From the NCBI RefSeq assembly GCF_022601715.1, contig NZ_JAKVIM010000008.1:62001-126000 (forward strand): 64,000 bases of DNA, in the 5' to 3' direction. The translations under genes were made by a program, and so were the position numbers. The notes below the pieces were generated by a model that worked only from the letters and a program-made list of their open reading frames with translations, had not been told where the DNA came from and made no database searches. Positions 18,338 to 27,378 of this stretch are shown here, in pieces (positions within the stretch are counted from its first letter, which is position 1; each line of letters starts with the position of its first letter). This DNA comes from Acinetobacter zhairuonensis (GTDB lineage: Bacteria; Pseudomonadota; Gammaproteobacteria; Pseudomonadales; Moraxellaceae).

Positions 18338-19213
18338 TTACTTATTATTCACAACCGAATTCAATAATTCTTGCAATTCTTTTGCATCATGATCAGATAA
18401 TTCCCGATTTCTTCGCTTCGAAAGATTCTGCCCCAACCCTAAAATGCCAATTGCATAAATAAAAACATATTTAAAATTAAAATAAATAAAATTATAAATC
18501 TTATTATTCATTTGATAATAATTTCTTATTTTACGTTCATCTGAACATGTTTTTAAAAGATTATCGATTGAGATGTTTCCAAATTCACGATAAAAAAGAA
18601 GTAAATCTGGAAGAATTGCTATTTTTAAATCGCTTTTAGCATATGTACGGCACCACAACTCAAAATCTTCAGCACGAGGGTAGTCTAAACTATATAAGTT
18701 TCTTAAATACCATTCTTTTCTGGCCATTACAGTTGGATGAGCAATATTAAACTTAAAAGGTTTAGATATTCCGGTAGTAAGTGAATCAACACTTCTAAAT
18801 CCACAGACTCTATTCTGATCATCTATAGAGACCAAACCAGTAGAGACTAGATCAAATGCATTATTTTCTAAAAGATAATTTAACTGTATTTCCAAACGGC
18901 TAGGATGCATAATATCATCTGCATCCATCCTTGCTATAAATTTACCTTTTGATTCTTTTATTAATTGATTTAGACGATTGGGTAGTTTTTTATTTTCACC
19001 ATCACAGAGCACTTTAATACGATGATCTTTACGAGCAAATTCTTGAGCAATCTTAAGAGAATTATCTGTTGATCCATCATCCACAAGAATCAATTCCCAA
19101 TTAGTATATGATTGACAAAGTATAGACTGAATAGAGTAAGCCAAAAACTTTTCAGCATTATAGAACGGAATACCCACACTAATAATAGGTGTAATTTCAG
19201 ATTCATTTATCAT
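18338..19213 (-). CDS. family 2 glycosyltransferase
   Basis: The ~291-residue GT-A enzyme has the classical GT2 start VGIPFYNAEKFLAYSIQSIL, the nucleotide-binding VDDGSTDNS, and the DxD motif ARMDADDIMHPSRLE, followed by a FELWCR acceptor-side motif. It should add one sugar of the module B repeat unit on the cytoplasmic face. The ATG at 19213 overlaps the end of the polymerase gene by 11 bases; an earlier in-frame start at 19228 exists. The C-terminal ~50 residues contain a hydrophobic patch (FIYFNFKYVFIYAIGIL). Confidence 0.88.
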   Translation of the reverse strand: MINESEITPIISVGIPFYNAEKFLAYSIQSILCQSYTNWELILVDDGSTDNSLKIAQEFARKDHRIKVLCDGENKKLPNRLNQLIKESKGKFIARMDADDIMHPSRLEIQLNYLLENNAFDLVSTGLVSIDDQNRVCGFRSVDSLTTGISKPFKFNIAHPTVMARKEWYLRNLYSLDYPRAEDFELWCRTYAKSDLKIAILPDLLLFYREFGNISIDNLLKTCSDERKIRNYYQMNNKIYNFIYFNFKYVFIYAIGILGLGQNLSKRRNRELSDHDAKELQELLNSVVNNK

Positions 19214-20309
19214 AGAAATAAAAACCAATGTAAATTAAAATTAACATTAAAACATAATGAATTTTTATTTTTTCATTAACAAATGGTGAATAAAACAATG
19301 GAGAAATTAGCAATGGAATAACACACCATGAGAACAATCCCCAACGATCTGAAAATGGCAACTGAAATGCCATAAAAAAAACAACACTTGAAATCATATA
19401 ATAAGAAACAAGTAATTTATATTGAGATAACAAATTAATATCATTCAATTTACTTATAATGTATAAAGAAATCAAAAGAAAGAAAGTATTCAATATAACA
19501 AACTGCAGTTTAAATCCAACACTGTATTCAGAATTTCCTTCTGAAAAATAATCCAAATACCTATCATCAGCAAAAAAATCTAAGAATAGTGAGGAAAAGT
19601 TTAGAATACCAAAATTATAGTAAGATAAAATTATTGAAAAAAAATAAATAAATATTAGAAAATTAAAGATTCTAATTTTTCCTAAAAAATAAGAAAACAA
19701 AAACAATAAAATTGGTATAATTGAAGTCAAATGAAAAGCTAATGACAGAAACATACACAGTAAAATTATAATATTACTCTTCTTATTAACCCACAAAGAA
19801 TAAGCAAACAATAAAACGGCTAAAGCCACCCCTTGCCTAATCACATTAATACTCATACTTAAATAAAAGAAAAATGACATACATGCAAAGAAGGTAATAA
19901 GAAGATTTGATTCAAATTTTTCAGTATAGTTTTTTAACGCATTATAAGTAAAAGCATAAAATAAGAAGGATATCAATAATAGAAAATAAGTATAACCCAG
20001 ATTAAAATATTGTAGAATCGAAGCGATTAAACCGAATAAAAACTCACCACGAAAATTCAAAACAAATGTTTCATTCCAAAGTATATCAAAATAACTAGCT
20101 GTATCAGTTCCTACATCATATTCCCTGAGACCGACAAGGAATATTAAAAAAATTAAAGGGAAAAAAACTAAATATTGACTTAATTTATTTTGTAGTAAAA
20201 CATCCTTCTTAATCTCTGAAGATAAAGCAGAAGCTATAACCATACATGCTGTACAAAAATAAATTAAACTGTATAAATTAAAAAAAGCAGTATTATCAAT
20301 TAATATCAT
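19203..20309 (-). CDS. wzy: EpsG-family polysaccharide polymerase (Wzy of module B)
   Basis: The 368-residue protein has about ten membrane segments. It carries the EpsG-family signature FLVGLREYDVGTDTASYFDIL near residue 58. Wzy polymerases join undecaprenyl-linked repeat units in the periplasm. It is unrelated in sequence to the module A polymerase (33938-35131), so the two modules polymerise different units. It is very AT-rich, as Wzy genes usually are. A 1.26-kb stretch of debris separates it from wzx'. Confidence 0.82.
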   Translation of the reverse strand: MILIDNTAFFNLYSLIYFCTACMVIASALSSEIKKDVLLQNKLSQYLVFFPLIFLIFLVGLREYDVGTDTASYFDILWNETFVLNFRGEFLFGLIASILQYFNLGYTYFLLLISFLFYAFTYNALKNYTEKFESNLLITFFACMSFFFYLSMSINVIRQGVALAVLLFAYSLWVNKKSNIIILLCMFLSLAFHLTSIIPILLFLFSYFLGKIRIFNFLIFIYFFSIILSYYNFGILNFSSLFLDFFADDRYLDYFSEGNSEYSVGFKLQFVILNTFFLLISLYIISKLNDINLLSQYKLLVSYYMISSVVFFMAFQLPFSDRWGLFSWCVIPLLISPLFYSPFVNEKIKIHYVLMLILIYIGFYFYDK

Positions 20310-20424
20310 TAGAAATACTATCCATATTATTATACAAGGTTAAAGTTCGACGGATTTTTGTTTTATATCAAAACCACTCTTAGCAAGACTTCGACATTAC
20401 TATCAAACTGATTGCTTACTAGAT

Positions 20425-21262
20425 TTATATATTCAAACGCTTAATCCATTTTTCAATGTTATTGAACTCTTTAAAATAAATTATGATTACACCCAAATCA
20501 ACTTCTTTTGATATCATCGAAGATATTATAGGCTTTAAACCAATTGCTTGACCTTCCAGCAACACCACTGGACTGGAAATCCTTCATGTAATGATGGCAT
20601 TAACATGAGATCAGTACCAGCCATTAAGTTTGACATATCATCTCTAGCACCTAAGAAATATATACTTTTAGTTAAAGTATAATCTTGTCTAATTTGCTTA
20701 ATCGATATCTCTAAAAGTGCTTCACCTACAATCAATAATGTAAAAAAATATCATGTTCCTTAATTTTTTAGCAATTTATAATGTTAGTCTATTATTCTTT
20801 ACTCCACTTAACCGATCGACTTGAATAGTTTTTAACATGTGAATATATTGTTTAATGCTTTTCCAATAATTTTAGTTGTTTCTGTTGTTTGACTACATAA
20901 TTCTAAATCTATAGCATTATGTAATAACAATACACCTTCTGCTGTACTAAAACAAATATTTCACAGCATCTTTTCTGCTAACAGATGAAAAGCATTACTT
21001 AGCGAATATGTACATGCACAATTCAATATTCAAGATATTGCTTTAAATAACGTGTTAGCTTGAACAAGTGTTTAATTGGATTATAAGTAAGAATCGGAAA
21101 AATTCTACAACCTAACTCACGAATTTCATAATCACCTTATTGAGTCGTAAATGTATAAAGTTAAATTTGACTTGGGTCCGATCAATATGATGATATAGAT
21201 TCATAAGTATATTTTCTGTACTAACATGCTTCCTCTGACCTGCTTTATGTAAAAATATAATT
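20425..21262 (-). pseudogene. shattered family 4 glycosyltransferase
   Basis: Minus-strand fragments in changing frames recreate a GT-B enzyme. From the N-terminal side they are STENILMNLYHHIDRTQVKF, a frameshift, an IVHVH piece, then GEALLEISIKQIRQ … SIYFLGARDDMSNLMAGTDL with MPSLHEGFP, another frameshift, and VVLLEGQAIGLKPIISS … NIEKWIKRLNI and stop. The best intact piece is 20535-20735. The order matches EpsF-like GT4 proteins, but at about 840 bases with many indels it cannot work. It probably once added a sugar to the module B unit. Confidence 0.85.
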
Positions 21263-21572
21263 ACTAATGATTCCTATATATGCATTTTTGAAGTTTTCGG
21301 TATTAAACTGATTTGTATTCATTACAGCAATTCCTGATAGGAGTTTTATATATTCAGGATTTAGCTATTGTTATATTGCAGCTGCAAAACCAGTCTCTTT
21401 ATTTTCAAATTCAACAACAGTTCAATATTTATTCGAGCTATTTAATGCTAGTTTTTATTAGAAATCCTTATTACCCAGTATGAAAAATGATGTTCTATAG
21501 AATAATTAACCAGCTAATACATCAACGATTCAAGAAATCTATAGAATGAATCTAAGCTTATCAATTTAAGCA
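21263..21572. other. non-coding debris upstream of wzx'
   Basis: About 310 bases with no usable reading frame. The minus strand near 21270-21380 gives a short open piece (EYIKLLSGIAVMNTNQFNT) that I cannot assign; it may be the end of another lost glycosyltransferase or sugar gene. Confidence 0.4.
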
Positions 21573-23108
21573 TCAATTACTCCTAAAATAGCATTTAATC
21601 TTTGATTTTAAATAGGATTTAACCAATTTTTTATGCGCTTTTTCTATACCTAAACCATATATTAACGAAATCACAACTAAAGTTTCTAACATAAAAATGA
21701 TCAAAAATCCAACAAAATCACTCACAATTACAAATTCAGCTATTGCCTTGAGGATTAAAATAATTGTACTAGTAGTAATAATTATATTAACTAAAACATT
21801 CATAAAAAATTTGGATACATCAAAATCATTAATCATTTTTTTTGCTATCCATAAATTTAAAAATGCAGCTAAGGTAGTATTCAAGGCATAAACAATATAA
21901 GCATAATGATAATCAAAACCAAATTTAAATATAAAATAAACCAATGGAACTGATAAAAAAATAACAGTCCCTGTTAAAAAACAGTATTTTTTCACATTAC
22001 CAGTAGCATGAATTAATATCACAATTGGCTCAAAAACCACCTCAATCAAACTGGAAATTAGTACAAAAACCGTAATTACTTTAGCATAATCAGGTGGGGA
22101 TCCCAGCCAAAACTTCATAATATAATCAATATTTAATATAATTGGAGCACAAAATATCAGCATTAAATAATAAGAATATTTTGCCGAGTAAAATGTTAAT
22201 ACATTCATTCTATCAACATCATAATCAGCATAACTACGCATTAATTGTGGCTTAACTGCAACCAATAGATTACCAGATAAACTATATAAAGCTGCATTGA
22301 TTTGATAACTTATTTTTACACTTGCAACCGCTATCAAACCAAAAAAATTATTCATCAAGAGCATTATACCCTCTACTTTAAAAACCTTAGAAAAACTCAA
22401 ATACAAATCCCAACTAATAAAATTTATTATTTTTTTAAGAAAATCATTATCTATATGAAATTTAACCCTTGCTTCAACAATATTTAATTGACTATAAACT
22501 ACATAAGTTAATCTTATTAAAAAAACTATACAAACAAAACCTGACGCATAATATAACAGCTTATCATGAGGAAGGAATATTAAAGCATAAGCCAATACCA
22601 GCTTCAAAGTTACATCAAGTACAGAAATCAAAGCATATATTCCAAACTTTTCTTTCGCCATCAATATGGATTCAAATGGAATGGTAATAACTAAAAAGAA
22701 TAGAGACAGTATTGATAAATTAAAAACTTGCAAGGCAATATTTATTTTTTCAATCGGTAATTTTACAAAAAAATTGATTACTAAAGCACCAAAAATTTTA
22801 ATTAATATACAAAAAAATAATGCAATAAAAATATGTAGAAAAAATGCTGTAGAAAATATTTTTTGAATATAAGATATTGTACCTTTCTCCATTTCTATAT
22901 TTAAGAAGCGATTCGATGCATTCGACAATGCAGTCTGAAAAAATGAAAATAACGCAATAACTCCCGCCAATGCTCCATATAAACCAAAATCTTCCACACC
23001 AAGATTCTTTAATAATATTCTAGTTGCATATAAGTTCAGTACAACTGTAACCAAAAGCCTAATGTACAAAGCCAATGTATTATTTAAAATTTTTTCATTT
23101 TTAGACAT
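21573..23108 (-). CDS. wzx: Wzx-type polysaccharide flippase (module B)
   Basis: The 511-residue protein has about 12-14 membrane segments and the PST/MOP flippase N-terminus NTLALYIRLLVTVVLNLYATRILLKNLGVEDFGLYG. It is expected to move undecaprenyl-linked repeat units across the inner membrane. It is longer than, and only distantly related to, the module A flippase (35119-36345). It is the first gene left of the divergent intergenic region shared with wza'; the gna gene that occupies this place in module A is absent. Confidence 0.88.
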   Translation of the reverse strand: MSKNEKILNNTLALYIRLLVTVVLNLYATRILLKNLGVEDFGLYGALAGVIALFSFFQTALSNASNRFLNIEMEKGTISYIQKIFSTAFFLHIFIALFFCILIKIFGALVINFFVKLPIEKINIALQVFNLSILSLFFLVITIPFESILMAKEKFGIYALISVLDVTLKLVLAYALIFLPHDKLLYYASGFVCIVFLIRLTYVVYSQLNIVEARVKFHIDNDFLKKIINFISWDLYLSFSKVFKVEGIMLLMNNFFGLIAVASVKISYQINAALYSLSGNLLVAVKPQLMRSYADYDVDRMNVLTFYSAKYSYYLMLIFCAPIILNIDYIMKFWLGSPPDYAKVITVFVLISSLIEVVFEPIVILIHATGNVKKYCFLTGTVIFLSVPLVYFIFKFGFDYHYAYIVYALNTTLAAFLNLWIAKKMINDFDVSKFFMNVLVNIIITTSTIILILKAIAEFVIVSDFVGFLIIFMLETLVVISLIYGLGIEKAHKKLVKSYLKSKIKCYFRSN

Positions 23109-23599
23109 AATTTAAAATCAACTTTTAAATATTTAAACATATAAAAAATTGCTTTATTTGATTTTTGCCAAACTGAATAAACTGGCCTATGATTTCGAAT
23201 TTTTTTTAATATGCTTGCCTATGGATTCCTTATATTACTAGCATTGAATTTACGATTAATTGAATTTGAGTAAATTTTATACCAATTAAATCTAATACAT
23301 TTTTAATTATATTAAAGACTTTATATAATAAAGTGCTATCACTAAGTACAAGACTGTAATTATTGTAGATCAGAAAATTTCAATCTTGTTTCATCATATC
23401 CTGCTTGTATCATATATACAATTACTAAGTCTTGTTGACACTCCATTTTTACTATTGGACTGTAGTTAGGTTTGTACTATCGTAAAAAATTATAATTGCA
23501 CTGTATAATTTGATGTATTAGTATATTTATTAAACAATCTCAATCACCCCCACAGATTGAAATATATTTATAATTTACAATGAATTACAGGGGTACAGA
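23109..23599. promoter_or_regulatory. divergent intergenic region between wzx' and wza'
   Basis: This 491-base AT-rich region should carry promoters for both the leftward module B sugar operon and rightward wza'-wzc'. I see no gene or gene relic in it. Its right end shares a conserved block with the region upstream of the other wza (see 23540-23560). No ops/JUMPstart element was recognised. Confidence 0.5.
23540..23560 (+). promoter_or_regulatory. conserved TCAATC-N9-GATTGA inverted repeat upstream of wza'
   Basis: A perfect 6-bp inverted repeat with a 9-base spacer lies 40 bases before wza' and is followed by AATAT…TATAAT. The same repeat, spacing and TATAAT occur upstream of the second wza (45680-45700), while the 9 spacer bases differ. 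This pattern suits a dimer-binding operator or promoter element; the role is inference. Confidence 0.5.
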
Positions 23600-24706
23600 G
23601 TGAAATTACTACAATATATTGGCCTTTTAGGGTTCACACTCAGCACTGTTGGTTGCGCTCTAGCACCAGGCCTTCAAACTTACAATTTACCTGAACAAGG
23701 TATTTATCAAACTGAACTTGGTAGTACAGTGCATGTCATTCAACTCAACCAAAATACCTTACGTGATTTAAATCAAACTTCAAACAGCAATCTACAAGAT
23801 TATTCTAGCTTATTTCGCCATTCCCAACTCTCATACAAGTTGAGTCCAGGCGATATTCTATCCATTTACTTGTGGGCTTATCCTGAAATTACGCCTGCAG
23901 CGAGTAATATTTCCAGCGAACAATCTATTCAAGCCAATGGATTCCAAATCGACCAAAGTGGTTATATTCAATTCCCCATTATTGGGCGCTATAAAGCTGC
24001 TGGAAAATCACTCTCTCAAGTGAATCAAGAGTTGCGTAGTCAGCTCTCTCGTTATTTAAAAACACCTGATGTGATTGCACGTGTTCTGTCTTATCAGGGC
24101 CAGCGTTATTCAGTTCAAGGTAATGTGATGAGAGGTGGGCAATTCTTTCTAAGTGATCAGCCCGTCAGTGTTTATACCGCTCTTAGTATGGCTGGTGGGA
24201 TTAATACACAATATGGTGATAACACCTCTATTACGTTGGTACGCCAAGGTAGAACTTACAAGTTGAATAGTATTCAACTCGAAAAGTCTGGTTATTCTTT
24301 ACACAATCTACTCATTCAACCTAATGATACTCTCTATGTAAATTCTAAAGAGGACCAGAAGATTTATGTCATGGGTGAATCTGGTAGGAATCAATCTTTG
24401 CCCATGCGTGATCAAGGTATGACCCTAAGTGATGTTCTGGGAGAAAGCCTAGGCATTGATTCAAATACTGCAAGTGCTAAACGAATTTATGTACTACGTA
24501 GTGACCCAAAGCAGCAACAAACTGAACTGTATCATATGAATTTAATGAGTCTGGGTGATTTCGGTTTAGCCAATCAATTTAGAATGCATAGCAATGATAT
24601 TGTTTATGTTGACTCTACAGGCTTAGCCCGTTGGCAACGTATCATTACCCAAATTTTACCGTTCTCTAATGCTTTGTATAATATTGATCGATTGGGAACT
24701 AACTAA
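23600..24706 (+). CDS. wza: Wza outer-membrane polysaccharide export lipoprotein (module B copy)
   Basis: Wza forms the octameric outer-membrane channel for capsule export. The 368-residue protein starts at GTG with an AGGGG ribosome site. It has a lipoprotein-type signal peptide ending in STVGC (Cys19), a Poly_export domain (YKLSPGDILSIYLWAYPEI near residue 80), SLBB domains, and a C-terminal LARWQRIITQILPF amphipathic segment. By eye it is well over 80% identical to the module A Wza, with most differences in residues 40-115 and scattered through the C-terminal half. The open frame is intact, so it may still be functional. Confidence 0.94.
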   Translation: MKLLQYIGLLGFTLSTVGCALAPGLQTYNLPEQGIYQTELGSTVHVIQLNQNTLRDLNQTSNSNLQDYSSLFRHSQLSYKLSPGDILSIYLWAYPEITPAASNISSEQSIQANGFQIDQSGYIQFPIIGRYKAAGKSLSQVNQELRSQLSRYLKTPDVIARVLSYQGQRYSVQGNVMRGGQFFLSDQPVSVYTALSMAGGINTQYGDNTSITLVRQGRTYKLNSIQLEKSGYSLHNLLIQPNDTLYVNSKEDQKIYVMGESGRNQSLPMRDQGMTLSDVLGESLGIDSNTASAKRIYVLRSDPKQQQTELYHMNLMSLGDFGLANQFRMHSNDIVYVDSTGLARWQRIITQILPFSNALYNIDRLGTN

Positions 24707-24959
24707 TACATATTTAAAATATTCTTATGGGCTGTATTGGAAATATTTGTCCTTGTCCAATAGCAAAATACGTTTCCAAGCAGAAATTTCTTCAATTGCA
24801 TATTGGACAAGCATAGCCGTTTCCCAAATGAAAATATTTCGTTTGGGTCACTGATAAGGTAAAACATTTTCAATCCTTACCAGCACGTAACGAGCCGTTT
24901 TTGATGACACCTGTCAACTTACACAAACCTGTATAAGTGACTGGAAACAATAAATTTAA
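24706..24959 (+). pseudogene. wzb: dead wzb' (low-molecular-weight tyrosine phosphatase)
   Basis: This stretch aligns with wzb (46828-47256) but is about 175 bases shorter. The start codon ATG has become ATA, and codon 4 is a stop. The CX5R phosphate loop reads CIGNICP instead of CIGNICR, so the catalytic Arg is lost; later stops follow, and the middle of the gene is deleted. The 3' end up to the wzc' start still aligns well. It cannot make a phosphatase; the intact wzb of module A could serve in trans. Confidence 0.93.
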
Positions 24960-24977
24960 CCCATAGATAATAAAATT

Positions 24978-27161
24978 ATGAGCCAAAATATCAATAAAGT
25001 AGAAACAAGTGATTTAAAAGAACTATTTTTTTCACTCATCGCTCAATGGAAACTGATTGCGTTATGCACCATCTTAAGCTTGGGGTGTGCACTGCTTTAT
25101 TTAAGAGCTACACCTAACACTTATGCAGTGAGCGCTTTAATTCAGGTGGAAAACAGTCAAGGGGCTGGTACCGCTGCCTTACTCGGTGATTTATCTTCCA
25201 TGGTAGATCAAGAGTCACCGGCTCAAGCTGAAATCGAGATTCTAAAATCTCACTTAGTACTCGGAAATGTAATTCAACATCTCAACCTAGACTTACAAGT
25301 CTCTGGTACAGAAAACTCATTTTTCGATCGTTTACTCTCTCCACACATTTATAAGACCCAGTACAGCACTCAATCTGTCCTGTTCAAAGATAACGAAAAA
25401 GCATTCGAAATAACACAATTTAAAGTCCCAGAAAACTACGAAGATCAAAGCCTTGAACTCCGCTTCACAGATCATCAATTCAATTTAACAGATCCAAAAA
25501 CTGAGCAAGTCCTACTTACAGCTAAGGTCAATCAACCTAATAACATTCGTACTGTCGATGGTGTATGGAATATTACAATCCATACTCAAGATCAACTCAA
25601 TGATACCTATCTCATTCAGAAACAATCTTTACCTGCAGCAGTAAATAATATTCTAGAGAATTACTCAGTTACAGAAAAAGGCAGGCTCACAGGTATTTTA
25701 GGACTGAACTATCAAGGTACAGATAAAGAGCATATTATCAAAGTACTAAATGCTATTTTAGCCTCGTATAGTCAACAAAACATTGAACGTCGTTCTGCAG
25801 AAACCGCACAAACACTGAAGTTTTTAGATGAGCAATTACCTGAGCTAAAACAACAACTTGATGTTGCTGAACGTGAATTTAACAAATTCCGTGAGCAATA
25901 CAATACGGTTGATGTTACACGAGAGTCTGAGCTTTATCTTACACAAAGTATTAACCTTGAAACTCAGAAAATCGCCCTACAACAAACACGTGCTGAATTG
26001 GCACAGAAGTACACCGCTGCACACCCTGAAATGAAACAAGTTAATGCTCAACTTGAAGCAATTAACAATAAAATTAATGAACTCAATACAACACTTAAAC
26101 AATTACCCGACTTGCAACGCCGCTATTTACAGTTGTACCGTGAAGTCGAAGTTAAACAACAACTTTATACCAACTTATTAAATTCTTACCAACAACTACG
26201 TATTTCCAAAGCAGGTGAAATTGGCAATGTTCGTATTGTCGATACTGCAATCAAACCAATTAAACCGATTGCACCTAAAAAATTACAGATTTTAATTTTA
26301 GCTATTTTCTTAGGTGCTTTCCTCGGTACAGTTTTAGCCTTTCTACGCAACATGCTACATACAGGCATTAAAGATTCAGCTCAAATTGAAAATGTATTTA
26401 ATCTGCCTGTGTATGCAACTATTCCACATTCACCTGTACAAGAAAGTCATAGTAAACTGCTTGAAAAGAAGAAACATATTCCAATTCTTGCAGTTGAAAA
26501 TAGTGATGATATGGCGATTGAAAGCTTACGTAGCATGCGTACCGCTATTCAATTTGCGCTCAATCATGCACCTAACAATATAATTATGATTTCTAGTCCA
26601 GGACCTGATCTAGGTAAATCCTTTATTGCCACCAACCTTGCTGTAATTTTAGCGCAAACCAATAAGCGTATATTGTTGATTGATGCTAACCTGCGTCGTG
26701 GGCATTTACACAAATATTTCAATCAAGATAATCAAGCAGGTTTAGCAGACTTTTTAAATGGTCAGCAGCCTCTTGAAAAGATTCTCAAACATACAGAAGT
26801 TGAAAATCTATCGTTCATTACATGTGGTAACAACCCAGCAAACCCTTCAGAATTATTGAGCATGGATGGCTTTAAAAGTCTACTCGAACAGCTCTCTGGT
26901 CAATTCGATTATATTCTTATCGATACACCACCAATTTTGGCGGTGACAGACAGTATTATCATTTCACAATATGCAGGTGTAAATCTTGTGATTGCACGTT
27001 ATGCGAAAACCCAAATGAAAGAGTTAGATCTTGTTATTCATCGGTTTGAACAAGCCAATACTAAAATTACGGGAATTATCATCAACGATATTCAACGTAC
27101 TGTAGATTCACATTATGGCTATAACTATGCTTATGATTATAAGAGTTCAAAAAAGGTTTAA
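24978..27161 (+). CDS. wzc: Wzc polysaccharide co-polymerase / tyrosine autokinase (module B copy)
   Basis: Wzc controls capsule chain length and export with Wza. The 727-residue protein has a Wzz domain with a first membrane segment near residue 30, a long periplasmic coiled-coil region (residues ~270-400), a second membrane segment near 435-455, and a cytoplasmic BY-kinase domain. Walker A is intact (SPGPDLGKSF) and so is Walker B (YILIDTPP), with a Tyr-rich tail (HYGYNYAYDY). In Walker A' the second Asp is replaced: IDANLRR with Asn571, where the other copy has IDADLRR. Residues ~90-225 diverge strongly from the other Wzc. It lacks its own Wzb. Confidence 0.93.
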   Translation: MSQNINKVETSDLKELFFSLIAQWKLIALCTILSLGCALLYLRATPNTYAVSALIQVENSQGAGTAALLGDLSSMVDQESPAQAEIEILKSHLVLGNVIQHLNLDLQVSGTENSFFDRLLSPHIYKTQYSTQSVLFKDNEKAFEITQFKVPENYEDQSLELRFTDHQFNLTDPKTEQVLLTAKVNQPNNIRTVDGVWNITIHTQDQLNDTYLIQKQSLPAAVNNILENYSVTEKGRLTGILGLNYQGTDKEHIIKVLNAILASYSQQNIERRSAETAQTLKFLDEQLPELKQQLDVAEREFNKFREQYNTVDVTRESELYLTQSINLETQKIALQQTRAELAQKYTAAHPEMKQVNAQLEAINNKINELNTTLKQLPDLQRRYLQLYREVEVKQQLYTNLLNSYQQLRISKAGEIGNVRIVDTAIKPIKPIAPKKLQILILAIFLGAFLGTVLAFLRNMLHTGIKDSAQIENVFNLPVYATIPHSPVQESHSKLLEKKKHIPILAVENSDDMAIESLRSMRTAIQFALNHAPNNIIMISSPGPDLGKSFIATNLAVILAQTNKRILLIDANLRRGHLHKYFNQDNQAGLADFLNGQQPLEKILKHTEVENLSFITCGNNPANPSELLSMDGFKSLLEQLSGQFDYILIDTPPILAVTDSIIISQYAGVNLVIARYAKTQMKELDLVIHRFEQANTKITGIIINDIQRTVDSHYGYNYAYDYKSSKKV

Positions 27162-27183
27162 TTTATTTTCAAAATCCATTCAT

Positions 27184-27214
27184 AGAAAGAACGAGCACCA
27201 TACTCGTTCTTTCT
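27184..27214. terminator. hairpin between wzc' and pgi
   Basis: A perfect 12-bp stem, AGAAAGAACGAG / CTCGTTCTTTCT, encloses a 7-base loop. It lies 22 bases after wzc' and could terminate wzc' transcription. The T-rich part is inside the stem rather than after it. Confidence 0.75.
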
Positions 27215-27354
27215 TATATGATCAAACCTAGCGCAACACAATCGACGAATAAAATTGGATAGATACTCCATCCTCCTCTAACATCTTCTAATGCTCACTT
27301 ATTGCAGAATATTAAACAATCCTCTTTAGACATGAGAATCAGTTAAACCTTTTT

Positions 27355-27378
27355 ACCTGTGACCAAAATTTTAGTCAT
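27355..27378 (-). pseudogene. galE: 5' relic of gne1/galE overlapping the end of pgi
   Basis: On the minus strand, 24 bases starting with an ATG that overlaps the pgi stop (ATGACTAA) encode MTKILVTG. This matches MAKILVTG, the start of the intact galE at 9739. After this the frame reads KKV and stop. The position, overlapping pgi, is where gne1 begins in ordinary Acinetobacter K loci. It is too short to be anything but a breakpoint scar. Confidence 0.82.

Noticed and set aside
20535-20735. A 66-codon minus frame as a small gene
   Set aside because: It is one surviving piece of the broken GT4 gene and ends in a frameshift.
23109-23599. Possible JUMPstart/ops element upstream of the capsule operons
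   Set aside because: No GGCGGTAG-type sequence was found here or at 45520-45724.
24669-24854. A 61-codon + strand frame between wza' and wzc'
   Set aside because: It overlaps the end of wza' in another frame and covers the wzb' pseudogene; it does not follow the phosphatase reading frame.
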